A stretch of DNA of 7,471 nt from Planctomycetaceae bacterium (GTDB lineage Bacteria; Planctomycetota; Planctomycetia; Pirellulales; Thermoguttaceae): positions 1-7,471 of the forward strand of contig JAIRTV010000571.1 in assembly GCA_031254675.1 (NCBI GenBank). The letters are read 5' to 3'. Under the pieces are notes generated by a model. The model had not been told where the DNA came from, searched no databases, and was given only the letters and a program-made list of their open reading frames with translations. Position numbers and translations under genes: made by a program. Each line of letters begins with the position of its first letter. Position 1 is the stretch's first letter. Of this stretch, positions 6,001 through 7,471 are shown piece by piece.

Positions 6001-6971
6001 TATTTTGCTCTTGGGTGTGCTTTTTCGTAGATTTCGAGCAGGTTTGCCGTACTCAAATGGGTATAAATTTGTGTTGTCACAAGGCTTTTGTGTCCCAGAA
6101 GTTCCTGAACACTCCGAATATCCGCACCACGGTCAAGTAAATGCGTTGCAAAACTATGGCGAAGCGTGTGCGGAGTCGTTCGAGAATCCAACTCTTTAAG
6201 TTGCAAATATTTTTCCAACATCCGCGCAATACTACGAGTTGACATGCGACCGGCAAATTTGGTAAGAAAAAGCGGTTGATCACCGATTTGGAGTTTCAAA
6301 ATTCGTTTGGCGGATCGTGATGGTTTTGCTGTCGGGCGGCGACGACCCAAGGCGTCAACATTTCCCGCTAAAATTTCTTTACGGTAACGAAACCATCTTT
6401 GAATTGCTCGCACCGCATAAGAACCCAAAAGCGCAAAACGTTCTTTCCGCCCTTTGCCGCGAACACGAACCAATCCTTCCGAAAGACTAAGATCTCCAAG
6501 ATTCATTGTTACCAATTCTCCAACCCGAACCCCCGCCGAATACATTGTTTCGAGAATCGCCCGATCTCGAACCCCAAACGGATCATCCAACGGAGGCGCC
6601 GTTAATAATCGTCCAATATCTCTGGTCGAAAGAAAATAAGGAAGTTTCCGATTTCCGCGTGGATTTCGCAACGGTTTTGCCGGATTTTCCGTAGCCCAAC
6701 CGTCCCGCATTCCGAATTTGAAAAAACTACGAAGCGACGCCAACCGTCTTGCAACACTCGCTTTCGCGTAACCCGCCTCGTGCATCGCCGCAACATAACC
6801 ACGAAGTTGAAGCGTCGTAATTTCAGAAGGATACGGTATTCGTTTCCCAAATAAATCATACAAATATTCCGTTAACGCCTCAAAATCTTCCCGATAACTC
6901 TTCAAGGTTAATTCTGAAACATTCCGTTCAACTCGTAAATATTGCAGAAATCGTTCTGTTGATTGTTGCAT
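6000..6971 (-). CDS. xerC: Tyrosine recombinase XerC
   Basis: This 323-residue site-specific recombinase, with a XerD-type partner, resolves chromosome dimers at dif before cell division. The N-terminal SAM-like DNA-binding domain covers about residues 3-95 (FLQYLRVERNVSELTLKSY). The catalytic domain has all the expected residues at the spacing of E. coli XerD: Arg149 (AGVRVGEL), Lys173 (GKGRKERF), His268 and Arg271 (HTLRHSFATH), His294 (LLGHKSL) and nucleophile Tyr303 (QIYTH). VQELLGH is more typical of XerC than XerD. It is 20-30 residues longer than usual because of a basic insert at about 203-230 between the catalytic lysine and His268. The ATG at 6971 puts the N-terminus where the family normally begins, but I see no Shine-Dalgarno sequence before it. 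It is convergent with the ATPase gene and functionally unrelated to the transporter. No flanking att site suggests an integrase role. Confidence 0.94.
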   Translation of the reverse strand: MQQSTERFLQYLRVERNVSELTLKSYREDFEALTEYLYDLFGKRIPYPSEITTLQLRGYVAAMHEAGYAKASVARRLASLRSFFKFGMRDGWATENPAKPLRNPRGNRKLPYFLSTRDIGRLLTAPPLDDPFGVRDRAILETMYSAGVRVGELVTMNLGDLSLSEGLVRVRGKGRKERFALLGSYAVRAIQRWFRYRKEILAGNVDALGRRRPTAKPSRSAKRILKLQIGDQPLFLTKFAGRMSTRSIARMLEKYLQLKELDSRTTPHTLRHSFATHLLDRGADIRSVQELLGHKSLVTTQIYTHLSTANLLEIYEKAHPRAK

Positions 6972-7009
6972 AAAGTAATGATTTGGGGTTTGGCGGGAAT
7001 AATTGGACT

Positions 7010-7036
7010 ATTTTATTGTTGTTCAAAACAGGTCAA
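7010..7036 (-). promoter_or_regulatory. Candidate promoter for xerC
   Basis: Read on the - strand, TTGACC (7036-7031) is followed after 15 nt by TAAAAT (7015-7010). Each matches the sigma70 consensus at five of six positions, but the spacer is short. Transcription would start near 7003, leaving a leader of about 30 nt without a Shine-Dalgarno sequence. Confidence 0.33.
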
Positions 7037-7100
7037 CAGAAAGTCAGCATCAAGTAAGTCAACCCAAAAGTTTGCCGAAGATCAAAAAACGCTGTTTCAC

Positions 7101-7375
7101 AATAAACCTTTTCTCGAACCCTTTCCTAAGGCAGGAGGCAACCTTTCCTTTCAGATGAAAATACGGCAAATACGACATTTGCGCCGGCAAATACGACATT
7201 TGCGCCGGCAAATACGGCATTTGCGCCGGCAAATACGGCATTTGCGCCGGCAAATGCGACATTTGCGCCTGCAAATGCGCCGTTTTCGCCTGCAAATGAG
7301 TCATTTTCGCCTGAAAATACGCCACTTTTAGGTGGGTAACCTTTTCTTAGGGAAGGGTTAGAGCAAAGGTCTATT
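7101..7375. repeat. Inverted-repeat-bounded 275-bp element, possibly MITE-like
   Basis: The 30 bases at 7101-7130 and the reverse complement of 7346-7375 agree at 26 of 30 positions with no gaps. Key shared blocks are CTTAGG, AAGGGTT, GAG and AAAGGT on the right arm. Similarity stops abruptly outside both ends. The interior is mostly a 21-bp minisatellite. There is no coding capacity for a transposase and I see no target-site duplication. It could be a non-autonomous mobile element, a structured RNA, or a locally generated palindrome. A partial direct repeat (AGG-GG then AACCTTT, about 7134-7146 and 7330-7345) lies inside the arms. Confidence 0.5.
7159..7323. repeat. 21-bp tandem repeat (minisatellite) with hairpin-forming units
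   Basis: Seven full units start at 7168, 7189, 7210, 7231, 7252, 7273 and 7294, with a 9-bp partial unit before (7159-7167) and another after (7315-7323). Each unit contains AAATACGRC followed by ATTTGCGCC. GCAAAT and ATTTGC within and between units can pair, so the array can form a row of 6-bp hairpins. Units 1 and 2 are identical, as are 3 and 4, which differ from 1 and 2 by one base. Units 5-7 diverge step by step towards the right. The period is seven codons and neither strand has a stop in its open frame, giving RRQIRHL-type or AQMPYLP-type peptides if read. Confidence 0.93.
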
Positions 7376-7431
7376 ATTTTTTCCTATTCTAAGGAGATCA
7401 TTGTTGATGTCAAGAAATCCATAGACCCTTT

Positions 7432-7466
7432 TAGTTAATAGTTAGTAGTGAATAGTGAATAGTTCG
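7432..7466. repeat. Heptanucleotide tandem repeat at the window edge
   Basis: Five 7-bp units follow one another: TAGTTAA, TAGTTAG, TAGTGAA, TAGTGAA and TAGTTCG. All share TAGT. The repeat runs to within 5 bases of the window end and may continue in degenerate form. It resembles short heptanucleotide intergenic repeats known from several bacterial groups, such as the STRR repeats of cyanobacteria. Confidence 0.8.
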
Positions 7467-7471
7467 CAAGC

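Larger units (their letters stand above)
6972..7471. other. Gene-free right flank with repeats
   Basis: I find no convincing gene in these 500 bases. The segment holds a possible xerC promoter, a 275-bp inverted-repeat-bounded unit enclosing a minisatellite, and a heptanucleotide repeat at the window edge; each is listed separately. Open frames here (6963-7331 on +, 7059-7325 on -) owe much of their length to a 21-bp repeat that lacks stop codons on both strands. Near 7391 an AAGGAG is followed 10 nt later by an ATG (7407), but that frame closes after five codons. Confidence 0.65.

Noticed and set aside
5939..6199. 86-codon + strand frame over the end of xerC
   Set aside because: It is antisense to the conserved catalytic region of xerC and has no features of its own.
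6000..6971. Integrase of a mobile island rather than XerC
   Set aside because: Length, domain order and the LLGH/QIYTH motifs fit XerC; there is no adjacent tRNA, att duplication or phage gene.
7159..7323. CRISPR array
   Set aside because: The 21-bp units are directly adjacent with no unique spacers, and there are no cas genes in the window.
7059..7325. 88-codon frame on the - strand across the minisatellite
   Set aside because: Its periodic peptide simply reflects the 21-bp repeat, which lacks stops on both strands; there is no start context or family.
6963..7331. Possible small exported or lipoprotein gene on the + strand, starting at ATG 6978 with a hydrophobic N-terminus
   Set aside because: There is no ribosome binding site, Phe-Tyr before Cys does not fit a lipobox, the start lies only 6 bp from the divergent xerC start, and the second half is just the minisatellite read in one frame.

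Overview
The window looks like chromosomal DNA of a diderm bacterium with moderately AT-rich genes. My best guess is a Planctomycetota member, possibly one of the AT-rich host-associated lineages. I base this on the long LolC/E-type permease with a large insert in its extracytoplasmic domain, the Pro/Ser/Thr-rich low-complexity proteins and the general style of the XerC protein. This placement rests on protein style alone; there is no rRNA or other marker to confirm it.

Layout. Positions 1-791 carry no convincing protein gene. About 86-330 is a GC-rich island (about 60% G+C by hand count over 121-300, against under 30% just downstream) with many complementary segments, followed by a long two-part inverted repeat at 348-400. 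Together they look like a structured RNA or a small repeated element. An AT-rich leader with a plausible sigma70-type promoter (601-630) precedes three genes on the + strand. The first (792-2417) encodes a secreted low-complexity protein with a small helical-repeat region and five copies of a short basic-Pro-Leu-Leu-acidic motif. The second (2563-4161) encodes a LolC/E-type ABC permease. The third (4229-5836) encodes its LolD-type ATPase, which has an unusual N-terminal extension of about 300 residues. A convergent gene (6000-6971, - strand) encodes a complete XerC-type tyrosine recombinase. The right end (6972-7471) has no convincing gene. It holds a 275-bp unit bounded by 30-bp inverted repeats (26 of 30 positions match) that encloses a 21-bp minisatellite, and then a heptanucleotide repeat at the window edge.

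How the genes work together. The permease and ATPase should form one inner-membrane complex of the LolCDE/MacB type, which extracts lipoproteins or similar substrates from the outer leaflet of the inner membrane. The secreted protein upstream may be co-expressed with them, but nothing in its sequence shows its role. XerC is an independent housekeeping function (chromosome dimer resolution).

Most unusual items: the ATPase extension, the inverted-repeat-bounded minisatellite element, the GC-rich structured island, and small hairpins that overlap the Shine-Dalgarno-like sequences before both transporter genes. I found no CRISPR array, tRNA, rRNA, transposase or defence system.
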